Assembly (NCBI GenBank): GCA_017654935.2
Contig: CM065699.1
Span: forward strand, 51,876,660-51,940,659
Length of the DNA stretch: 64,000 bases
Direction: 5' to 3'
From: Phymorhynchus buccinoides
Lineage: Eukaryota; Mollusca; Gastropoda; Neogastropoda; Raphitomidae
Below, in pieces: positions 32,745-44,700 of the stretch. A model generated the notes under the pieces. That model ran no database searches, was not told the origin of the DNA, and worked only from the letters and a program-made list of their open reading frames with translations. The translations under genes were made by a program, and so were the position numbers. The first letter of the stretch is position 1. Each line of letters begins with the position of its first letter.

Positions 32745-35700
32745 TTGCTTTGTATATATGCGTTGTTTCTGGTTTATGTCATTCTTAAATACTATTTTTG
32801 TTATCTACTTGTTGATGAATAATTGTTGTAAAGCGCTTTGGGCTCATTTGAGGTAAAGTACTATATAAATGTACTATTAATGTACTATTAAATGTACTAT
32901 TCTGTGCCACTAATGTGTGTATGCAGCTCTTTCACGACGTTCCTATTTTGCGCGTTCGTTCAGGCCCCGGGCCAGACGGGCCCACCAAGCGGCATGTCGC
33001 AGTCGGGAGGCCAGATAATGAGGCCCCCAGGGCAGCAGGGAGGCGGGGCGGGCCAGATGCCGGGCGGACCAATGAGCAGCAGCGGGGGCAGTTCCGGCGG
33101 GTACCCTCCCCCACAGGGGGCGACCATGCCGGCGGGGGGGAGTGGAGCCCCCCCTGGGACCAGCTACCCACCACGCCCACAGATGACCCAGCAGGGGCAA
33201 AGCGGTCAGTGTCCAACATTCTGCTTTCTACCAATAGTACCATCCTCCCTAGTTGTCCCTCAAAACAGTTCATCCTTTCACCTCCAGCCATATTTCAGCA
33301 AAAAAATTCCATTAAATGTACCTGGGTAGAAAACAAAAACATTTGGTGATTCTTCTGTGACATAGAAAATAAGGTCTACCCTTACTTCCCAAAACTAAGG
33401 CAATAGGGTCTTTAGATCAGGCATGAAAGAGTTCCGCTTTTCGCGGAAAATCCGCGTAAATTTTTGAAAACTTCCGTGGAAAAAAAAGAATTCCGCGTAA
33501 ATGACCGATCTTGCCTTATTCGTATATGTACAAGTCTGTATTTGGCGATTATCAAACTGGTTAACCGGAAGTCGCTTTAGCTCACTCGGTTCAAAGTTGC
33601 GCGAAGGAAGGCGAGATGAGTATCTCTCGCTTACGAAAAGCAGCGATGTTAGTTGAAAATGTGAGTGGAAGGCTAGTTGAGCGGACGAAATGTTCGGACC
33701 CCGTCCCCTGCTCGCTGAATAAAATTTATGATGTGAGGTAGGTGGTCTGAAAAAAACTTCTGAGAACGTCGCATAGGCCCCCCCCCCCCCCCCCCCCCGT
33801 CCCGCTCAACAAAAGTACCGACGTGAGGTGAAAATCCGGGTGGAAGGATTTCTCGGACGAAATGTTTTCCTCTTTTTTGATCTCCATCCACTTTCATGCC
33901 TGTTAGATAATAGACCCCAATTTGATCCCTTTTAGTGACATAGGTGTTAAATCACTGTGGTGCTAAAGTGCAACTTTGGCGGTGAAATGGTTCATTAAAA
34001 AGAGCACCCTGTCCCTGGAATACACTTTTTTTTTTCGTCTTGTGTTCCTGGAAACTGAGAACGTTTTAAACATACTCCTTGTTGTTAAGCTAAGCTTTGT
34101 GAAAACCATCCCAAGCAATGGATACTGATGACATTTTAAACATACTCCTTGTTGTTAAGCTAAGCTTTGTGAAAACCATCCCAAGCAATGGATACTGATG
34201 ACATTTTAAACATACTCCTTGTTGTTAAGCTAAGCTTTGTGAAAACCATCCCAAGCAATGGATAATAATAATAATAATAATAACAGTACATTTATATAGC
34301 GCTTTACCTCAGATGAGCCCAAAGATACTGATGACATTTTAAACATACTCCTTGTTGTTAAGCTAAGCTTTGTGAAAACCATCCCAAGCAATGGATACTG
34401 ATGACATTTTAAACATACTCCTTGTTGTTAAGCTAAGCTTTGTGAAAACCATCCCAAGCAATGGATACTGATGACATTTTAAACATACTCCTTGTTGTTA
34501 AGCTAAGCTTTGTGAAAACCATCCCAAGCAATGGATACTGATGACATTTTAAACATACTCCTTGTTGTTAAGCTAAGCTTTGTGAAAACCATCCCAAGCA
34601 ATGGATACTGATGACATTTTAAACATACTCCTTGTTGTTAAGCTAAGCTTTGTGAAAACCATCCCAAGCAATGGATACTGATGACATTTTAAACATACTC
34701 CTTGTTGTTAAGCTAAGCTTTGTGAAAACCATCCCAAGCAATGGATACTGATGACATTTTAAACATACTCCTTGTTGTTAAGCTAAGCTTTGTGAAAACC
34801 ATCCCAAGCAATGGATACTGATGACATTTTAAACATACTCCTTGTTGTTAAGCTAAGCTTTGTGAAAACCATCCCAAGCAATGGATACTGATGACATTTT
34901 AAACATACTCCTTGTTGTTAAGCTAAGCTTTGTGAAAACCATCCCAAGCAATGGATACTGATGACATTTTAAACATACTCCTTGTTGTTAAGCTAAGCTT
35001 TGTGAAAACCATCCCAAGCAATGGATACTGATGACATTTTCTCACCAAACGTGGGTTACTGAACTCTGAGGGTCTGGACATTGGCGTTCATGGCATCAAA
35101 AGGCGCCACAAGAAGTTAAAAATTATCAAATCCAGTTGGTTCACAATTTATGTCTGATTGTTTTAATTGCGTTGTGCAGTGTCGTAATGTTCGTCCCTGG
35201 AAATAAGTCTTTGTTCCTGGTTTTTAACCCTTTCATTGCCACTGTCGCCTCTTAGCACCACAATGATTTTACACCCATGTCACTAAAAGACATCAAATGA
35301 AGGTCTGTTAACCAATGACCTTATGTTCTTAATTTTGGGAGGTTAAGGACAGGCCCTATGTTATGCATGTCATAGACTCTGATAGAGGAACCCCCAATAT
35401 TGCAGACGAAATCTTTTCTCTACCCGGGTAAGTTTAATGGTAAATTTTGGCTGAGGAATGGCTAGCGTTGAAAGGGTTAAGAAGTCTGTCCCTAGAAGCT
35501 GTGAAATGGGGGTAGGCAGCCCTGGTGCAGTTTGCTTTGGGTTGGCATTGTCGCTTTGTTCGTGGGTTTCAAGATGAGAAGTGAACATGGTACAGGTTTG
35601 CATGGGTGGAAGTAGTCCCGGAGCGCTCCTCAAATCAGGAATGAAAAACAGGGTTGGCCATCTTGTCATCCAGAACCACAGTCTTATAATAAAATCAAAC

Positions 35701-38700
35701 ATTGTCAATATTAAATGGCAGATATAAAAACAAGAAGTTAAACGCATGCTTTTCTAAGAGTAAGACCACCCCTAGCCATCGTCAACACATACAAGCGTAC
35801 ATATTGGAAATATGCGGTCACCACTTCACACTTCAGGAATTGAGAACATTGAAACGTGTCATTTCAAGAAATGAGATAATTTTGTACTTTTACCTGTGGA
35901 GTTTTAAAACTCAAGAATTGCCTACCGTCATGGTAGCCCGTGTTTGACCCAGACAGTAAGAAAATCGATCGCAGGGTAGAGCTATGACGTGCATCATAAA
36001 ATCAAGCACAAAAAGTTTACCATGATTGTTTTACGGACTGGAAGGTGATAACCTTTTTCTCAGACCGAGACCCTTGTCCATATAACAGGATTGATGATAT
36101 ACTTAATACAGTGGAACCTCCCTTATAAGACTTTCAAAAATCATCCAAAATGAGGTCTTGTAAGGGAGGTAATTTTGATACTTACAAAGAAGGGCAATGT
36201 CTCCGAGAAGTATGTCTTATGTGGGAATGGGTCTTATAATGGGAGGTCTTATAAGGGAGGTAATTTTGATACTTACAAAGAAGGGCAATGTCTCAGAGAA
36301 GTGTCTTATGTGGGAGTGGGTCTTATAAGGGAGGTTCCACTGTAACATCAACATTTGTGGGTGTTGTGCCTTGTAATACAATGCGCCTTGTCCATGAAAT
36401 ACAGACAGTTTTGTTTCCCTCTGCCGTGATGTGTGCAGGCATGGGCGCCGGGCAGCAGTACGGCATCAACAGCCAGCAGCAGGGTGCCTACAACCCTCAG
36501 CCGCAAGGCATGATGGGACAGCCGCAAGGCATGATGGGACAGCAGGCCCCCATGATGGCTCAGGGCATGATGGGACAGAACCAGCAAAGCATGATGGGAC
36601 AGAATCCACAAAGCATGATGGGACAGCAAAATCCGCCAAGCATGATGGGGCAGAATCCGCAAAGCATGATGGGACAAAGTCAGCCGGGCATGATGGGACA
36701 GACTCCTCAGGGCATGATGGGACAGAACCAAGGCATGATGGGACAGCAGAACCAGCCAAGCATAATGGGACAGAATCCGCAAAGCATGATGGGACAGCAA
36801 AATCCGCAAGGCATGATGGGGCAGCAAAATCCGCAGGGCATGATGGGACAGAATCCGCAAAGCATGATGGGACAGGGACAAAATCCGCCGAGCATGATGG
36901 GACAGCAAAATCAGCCAGGCATGATGGGACAGAACCAGCAAGGCATGATGGGACAGCAGCAAAGCATGATGGGTCAGAACTCGCAGCCACAGACTCAGCC
37001 CCCGCAGGTGAGTTAGATTCCACATTCATGGGTGCAACTTTTCCTAGTATACAAGGATTTCCTGTTTTTGAATTTTACCAGAAAAGGAATGACCTGTTTT
37101 TGAATTTGGTCAAACAAGATCTTTGTGTGTCTACTGTAATTTTCAAACCCTTTATGATAAGCATTTGTATAAATTGTGGAAAAAGCAAACTAAAATACCT
37201 TCATATATCAAATTTTTTCTTCAGCTGCAGGGGGACATTACCTCTAGACACTGGCCTTTCAGGTTTTTTCATTTTGTGTAGTTGCACCCGTATTTTACGG
37301 ATAAGTGGAAAAGAAAATTATTTGGTTGTAGTAAAAACACACCAAATGCCCATAATAAACTCCAGCAAAATGTCAGCTATGTTGCATAGATTTTGCCAAG
37401 CCATTGCTTTGTGACACCAAACTAGATTCTGATGTCATCAACAACATTTGGGGGCCTTTGCAATGATTAATTGTGTGTGTGTGTTAAAATGAATTGTGTA
37501 CTCGCCGTCATAACAATGCTTTTGCTTAAATCCATCTGGAATCACGCGTAATCTATGGCGTTAACTTTACACCAGGTGATGTCCCCACCTCAGCAGTCCC
37601 CTCCCAGTTCCATGCCCTCCTCCTCCTCCACCCAGCAGCAACCCCCCTCCTCCCAGATAGCTTCCCCCCAGCCCTCCCAGCCCATGATGTCCTCCTCCTC
37701 CTCCTCCCAGCAGCAGGCCTCAGGGGGGTCCCAGCAGCCACCCATGATGCCCTCAACTCAGCAGTCCATGATGCCCAGCACTCAGCAGCAAGGTGGGAGT
37801 GAGAGTGGAAGTAGTTCAGGAGTGTTCCTGGAATCAGGAATTGAATAGAAAAGCTGATAGGGAGAGTCTTCAGGAATGGTCATCTGGTCATCCTGAACGT
37901 CGGTCTTACAAAACTTGAATGTTGTCTTGCTAGGAGAAAGAAACGTGATGACAGACACACAATGCACTTAGCACACGCTAAACCCAGTGGCAACGAAAAA
38001 GTTGTCATTTGGTAAAGATTTACACACACACACACCTTTTCCTCCCTCATCAGTCACACAGAAATCGCATGCCAAAAAAAAGAAATTGGGTGGCGCACCT
38101 CTGGCTGCGACGCTCTCTCCAGGCGGGAGCAACCCGAATTTCACAGAGACGCCTCTGTGACTGTAAAGTACCTAGTAAAATACTAACACCGCCCTAACGC
38201 ACAAACACGAATGCACACTAGAGATATGCGGTTCACCACCCCAGGACTGGAGATATTTTGTTCAGGAGTGGGAAGACCAGGAGACCATTGAAACGAGTCA
38301 GGAATGAGATGATTTTTCACTTGTGTGGGTAGGGAGGGGTGATGTATCGGTGGGGGCGTGGTGTGAGAGATGCATGTTAACAAACTTCATTGTTGAAATT
38401 TTAACCTATTCGCTACCAGAGAAACATTTGAGAGATTTTCCTTTTCTTGTTTTTTTAAATCATAAAATGTAAAAAAAAAGATTTGTGAGACTCAAGTCTT
38501 AGAAAATGACATCATACTGCCTGTAGTAGACAGGGGGCGGGCAGGGAAGGGGTCTAGTCAGGATGTGTTATATTCAATGATTGCAATTATGAATTATTCT
38601 TTTGATTTTTTTATGTATAGAATGTGTCTTTGTTTCACAGGGTAGAAACCACTTTTCAATGTGCATTTGGATCATGGATTAACTCATTCAAGTCGTTCTG

Positions 38701-41700
38701 GCCATATATGTCCGGAATTAATAGATAGCTGTCAATTTGAGGCATTTGCTTCAAGGGAAGTAAATCTGTGTGCACACCATACGTTGGTCACTTCTAAACT
38801 CGCTTCGCTACCTTAGACCACAATTTTGCCTCTGACTTTTGCGTTTGTAGGGGGGAAACCAATGGCTGTAGAGAGTTTTTCTATATAAAGTTGTTTTTGT
38901 CATCATGTAAAGCGCGGTGAGTCCTGCTGTGTCAGGAGAATAGCGCTATAGAAGATTGATTTATTATTATTATTATTATATAAAAAGTCTGATCTACCAC
39001 TTCCCTATGTCTAAACCTAAAGTAAAACCAGTAATCTTCCTTCATTTCCCCTTTTGTTTATGTATGTTTTGTTCGTGTGTATGGCTGGAGTGATTTTTTT
39101 GTGTGTGGATAATTCAAAATCGCTGCGATGCGAATGAGTTAATAAAGAATCTTATTCCGATGTCTCTTCTGATTTCCAGGGGCCATGATGAGTTCTCAAC
39201 AACAACCACAGCCCTTGAGTTCCCAGCAGGGTCCTGGGATGGTGGGGTCTCAACAACAACCACAACAACAGCAGGCCATGATGCCCACCAATCAACAGGC
39301 GCAGCCCAGCATGATGACGTCCCCGCCCCAGGGCATAATGAGTTCTCAGCAGCAACAAGGCATGATGAGTGCACAGCAAGGTTGGTTGAGTCGCTTTTAT
39401 TCTAATACAGTGGAACCTCCCTTATAAGACCTTCAAAAATCATCCAAAATGAGGTCTTATGTGGAAGGGAGGTCATTGTTATACTTACAAAGAAGGGCAA
39501 TGTCTCAAAGAAGTAAAGTCTTATATATAGGAGGGAGTCTTATAATGGGAAGTCTTATAAGGGAGGTTCCACTGTACTTACAAAGAAGGGCAATGTCTCA
39601 GAGAAGTAATGTCTTATATGGGAGGGAGTCTTATAATAGGAAGTCTTGTAAGGGAGGTTCCACTGTACTTACAAAGAAGGGCAATGTCTCAGAGAAGTAA
39701 GTCTTATATGGGAGGGAGTCTTATAATGGGAAGTCTTATAAGGGAGGTTCCACTGTACTTACAAAGAAGGGCAATGTCTCAGAGAAGTAAGTCTTATATG
39801 GGAGGGAGTCTTATAATGGGAAGTCTTATAAGGGAGGTTCCACTGTACTTACAAAGAAGGGCAATGTCTCAGAGAAGTAAGTCTTATATGGGAGGGAGTC
39901 TTATAATGGGAAGTCTTATAAGGGAGGTTCCACTGTACTTTTGTGTGTGTGTGTGTATTTTCCCTTGACACCACGTGACATGCAAATACAGGAGACTGCA
40001 GTGTGCGTTTCATTCAGAAATGTTCTTTTTTTTAGACTTTTTTTGTGTGTTTTAACCCTCCTGTGCCTGACGCTCTGTGCTCTCAATCACCTCTGAAATC
40101 CTAACCCAAGGGATGTCACTCCGTACAAAAGGCGGGGTAGCGTCAGAAAAATAATAAAATAAAATATACCCTACCAGATTTTTTTGTTTTTTTTGTTTTG
40201 AATGCGTTGCTGAGATGTCTGTCTGAGTTGCAAAAGGAATTTCAAGATGTTATGGGGATGCATGGCTCCACAAAAAAAATCAAAATGCCAAAGTGTATTC
40301 GCAAACTGCATTCACTAGTCATTCACTGCCTACTTTTGCAGACTGTTGAAGCCTAAGACGACTGAAATGGAAATGTAGATCAAAACCATTCACTTACCCT
40401 TTCACTTCACGATCTTATAATTCCTATCTTTCACAAAAAAGGGAATTTTCATCGCTGTCATCACTCAGTGGATGCAATAACGACTCATCATCCATGATGT
40501 CAGTAACACGACTTCAAAAATTCGCATCGATCGAACAAACACAAGCTCGCTGCCGAAATAGGTCAGAATACACTCCTTACTCATCACAAAAATACGACTA
40601 TTCATCTCTTTCCTCAGTTAATGGACGCCATAACTGTTCGTCATCCATATTGGAAAAATCGCGAAAATGCCGAAGTCTGTCATTAATTTTCAAAAATTCA
40701 TATCTTTCAAACCAATCGGCCTAGAAGCCATTGCAAGCAGCAGGACGGAAGTGTAATCTACAGCGAAAGCGAGGCTGAAGCGCTCACGTGACTGCCATGT
40801 GATAGAAACAAAATGGAAGCGCCCAAACCGGCCATGTGGAATCCGTACGTTCCCGAACGTTCTAGACGTTTCCGATCCGATTTTTTTTTTAACGTTCACG
40901 ACCGTTCAACGCACAAGAGAGTTAAGTATTTGTGTGCGTTTCATTCAAAGATTTGTTGTTGCTTGTTTTAAATTTTAGATGGTTTGTGTTTAATTTCAAT
41001 GCTCTGTGTGTGTGTGTGTGTGTGTTTTCCCTTGACACCACATGACATGTAAACATGGGAGACTGCAGTGCGCGTTTCATTCCAAAACCGTTTGCTTTTG
41101 CTTGTTTTAAATTTTAGATGGTTTGTGTTTAATTTCAATGCTCTGTGTGTGTGTTTGTATTTTCCCTTCACACCACGTGACATGTAAATATGGTAGACTG
41201 CAGTGTGCATTTCATTCCAAAACCTTTTTTTTTTGCTTGTTTTAAATTTTAGATGGTTTGTGTTTAATTTCAATACTCTGTGTGTGTGTGTGTGTATTTT
41301 CCCTTGACACCACGTGACATGTAAATATGGTAGACTGCAGTGTGCGTTTCATTTAGTAATGTTTTGTTTGTTATTTGTTACAAATTTTAGATGATTTGTT
41401 TTTATTTCAATACTTTTTGTGTGTGTATTTTCCCTTGAAACCACGTAGCTTATAAATACGGGAAACTGCAGTGTGCGTTATGTTTTGTAAAAAAAAACAA
41501 TTGTGACATCTTAGTTACTTGCTGTAAATTTTATTATCTGATTTTATTTCAACACTTTAAGGCCTGGTTCACATTAGATGCGTACGTTCCGTACGGAAAA
41601 CCCTAAATAAGTGGAAGAAAGAAGGATAAAAGTTTACGCATGCAGGGGAAATTCGGAATCTTTTCCTTTCTTTGTTTCACTTATTTATGGATTGCGCACA

Positions 41701-44700
41701 GGTTTCCGCATGGAATACCCGCTTATGTGTGTACACAGCCTTACTTCGCCTTCCTCTCTTGTTTTTGTAAAGCACACAGAGCATTTTCAATGGATTATTG
41801 CGCTATGCAAATGAAACTATTGTTATTATCAGGCATGACTTCCCAGCCGCAACAAGCCATGATGACGTCTCAGCACCAGCAAGGCATGATGACGTCCCAG
41901 CAGCAAAGCATGATGGGGGCGTCCCAGCAGCCCCCAGGCATGATGAGCTCCGGGCAGCAGCAGTCTCCGGGGGCGGCGGGCGGTGCAGCCATGATGTCCC
42001 AGCAAGGAGGGGCTCAGATGATGGGGCCGGGGGGTCAGGCTGGGGGGGCTCAGATGATGGGCCGAGGCATGCCCATGGGCGCCTACCGCAGACCGTACCC
42101 CCAAGGTGGGTCAGAGAGACAGAGACACAGAGGGAGAGAGAGAGACTGGGACACCAGAGGCAGAGAGAGAGACAGGGAGAACCTATGTAGATTTAACTCA
42201 TTCGAGTCGTTCCGGACATATATGTCCAGAATTAATAGATAGCTGTCAATTTGAGGCATTTGTTTCAAGGGAAGTAAATCTGTGTGCACATCATACCTTG
42301 GTCACTTCTAAACTCGCTTTTCTCCCTTAGACCTCTTTCTTTGTTTTTGTTGTGGGGAAACCAGTCGGTGTAGAGAGTTTTTCTATATATATTAAAAAAA
42401 GTCTGATCTACCACTTTCCTATGTCTCAACCTGAAGTAAAAACCTGTAATCTTCTTTCATTTCTCCTTTTGTTTTTCTATGTTTTGTTTGTTTGTATGGC
42501 TGGAGTGATTTGTGGGTTTTTTTAATAATTCAAAATCGTTGCGATGCGAATGAGTTAAGAAATGTTTAGGCTTGTTCCCATACAGAAAAGAGATGCTTAC
42601 GTTTTGTTATTGGGAGCCCTGTGTTTCTGATGTTCCATCATTGCAGGGTCCCAGTGCCCCATGCAGAAATGTTTAGGCTTGTTCCCATACAGAAAAGAGA
42701 TGCTTACGTTTTGTTATTGGGAGCCCTGTGTTTCTGATGTTCCATCATTGCAGGGTCCCAGTGCCCCATGCAGAAATGTTTAGGCTTGTTCCCATACAGA
42801 AAAGAGATGTTTACGTTTTGTTATTGGGAGCCCTGTGTTTCTGATGTTCCATCATTGCAGGGTCCCAGTGCCCCATGCAGAAATGTTTAGGCTTGTTCCC
42901 ATACAGAAAAGAGATGTTTACGTTTTGTTATTGGGAGCCCTGTGTTTCTGATGTTCCATCATTGCAGGGTCCCAGTGCCCCATGCAGAAATGTTTAGGCT
43001 TGTTCCCATACAGAAAAGAGATGTTTACGTTTTGTTATTGGGAGCCCTGTGTTTCTGATGTTCCATCATTGCAGGGTCCCAGTGCCCCATGCAGAAATGT
43101 TTAGGCTTGTTCCCATACAGAAAAGAGATGTTTACGTTTTGTTATTGGGAGCCCTGTGTTTCTGATGTTCCATCATTGCAGGGTCCCAGTGCCCCATGCA
43201 GAAATGTTTAGGCTTGTTCCCATACAGAAAAGAGATGCTTACGTTTTGTTATTGGGAGCCCTGTGTTTCTGATGTTCCATCATTGAAGGGTCCCAGTGCC
43301 CCATGCAGCAGTATCTGTGTATCAATATCTGTAATATTTAAAGCCCTGTGTTTCTGATGTTCCATCATTGAAGGGTCCCAGTGCCCCATGCAGCAGTATC
43401 TGTGTATCAATATCTGTAATATTTAAAGCCCTGTGTTTCTGATGTTCCATCATTGAAGGGTCCCAGTGCCCCATGCAGCAGTATCTGTGTATCAATATCT
43501 GCAATATTTAAAGCCCTGTGTTTCTGATGTTCCATCATTGCAGGGTCCCAGTGCCCCACACAGCAGTATCTGTGTATCAATATCTGCAATATTTAAAGCC
43601 CTGTGTTTCTGATGTTCCATCATTGCAGGGTCCCAGTGCCCCACACAGCAGTATCTGTGTATCAATATCTGCAATATTTAAAGCCCTGTGTTTCTGATGT
43701 TCCATCATTGAAGGGTCCCAGTGCCCCATGCAGCAGTATCTTTGTATCAATATCTGCAATATTTAAAGCCCTGTGTTTCTGATGTTCCATCATTGCAGGG
43801 TCCCAGTGCCCCACACAGCAGTATCTGTGTATCAATATCTGCAATATTTAAAGCCCTGTGTTTCTGATGTTCCATCATTGAAGGGTCCCAGTGCCCCATG
43901 CAGCAGTATCTGTGTATCAATATCTGCAATATTTAAAGCCCTGTGTTTCTGATGTTCCATCATTGCAGGGTCCCAGTGCCCCACACAGCAGTATCTGTGT
44001 ATCAATATCTGCAATATTTAAAGCCCTGTGTCTCTGATGTTCCATCATTGCAGGGTCCCAGTGCCCCACACAGCAGTATCTGTGTATCAATATCTGCAAT
44101 ATTTAAAGCCCTGTGTCTCTGATGTTCCATCATTGCAGGGTCCCAGTGCCCCACACAGCAGTATCTGTGCTGCTGCTGTAGCCAATGTTTAACTCATTCG
44201 CATCGCAACAATTTTGAATTATTTGAACATGTCTTGTTCCGCAGTGTGTACTCTGGATTCTGCAGTTTCTACTCTGGATTCCGCAGTTTGTACCGTATTT
44301 TTCGGATCATTAGGCGCTGCTGTGTATATGGCGAATAGGGCAATTTGTAAGAACAATCTGAAGCCCATACACGTCCTGTAAATGCTTACCGACCGCCGTT
44401 ACTGCTGTCATAAACGAGAGTTGGCTCACTTCTCAAATAATCAAACTTCCGTTTTTGCGACGTCCGGTTGTTGTGTTGAACTTTTCTTCGCGAAAACTGG
44501 TAGAATTATGGCATTTTAAGCTCTACAATGATGCTTTTTACATCCAGTGAATGGTTATGGCATCTGTTGGACAGTCTCTCGGATGATAATAGGAATTTTG
44601 ATGTGAGTATTCGTCGTATCAGCGACTCGTTACTACTTTCGATGCTGTGACTCACGGTAGACTGTACTGAACACGGCAATCGTTGCCTCTCTTCTCACTA

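Noticed and set aside
32915..33349. Alternative frames through SS18 exon 4
   Set aside because: GC-rich low-complexity DNA gives open frames on both strands. Only the frame in phase with exons 3 and 5 gives Gly/Pro/Gln-rich SS18-like sequence.
36348..37029. Long antisense open frames opposite SS18 exon 5
   Set aside because: They arise because the coding minisatellite has no stops in several frames. The products are pure repeats (HHALRILS, VPSCFADS) with no gene structure.
43322..44099. Series of 60-aa minus-strand open frames
   Set aside because: The same sequence repeats every 85 bp. They are shadows of the tandem array.
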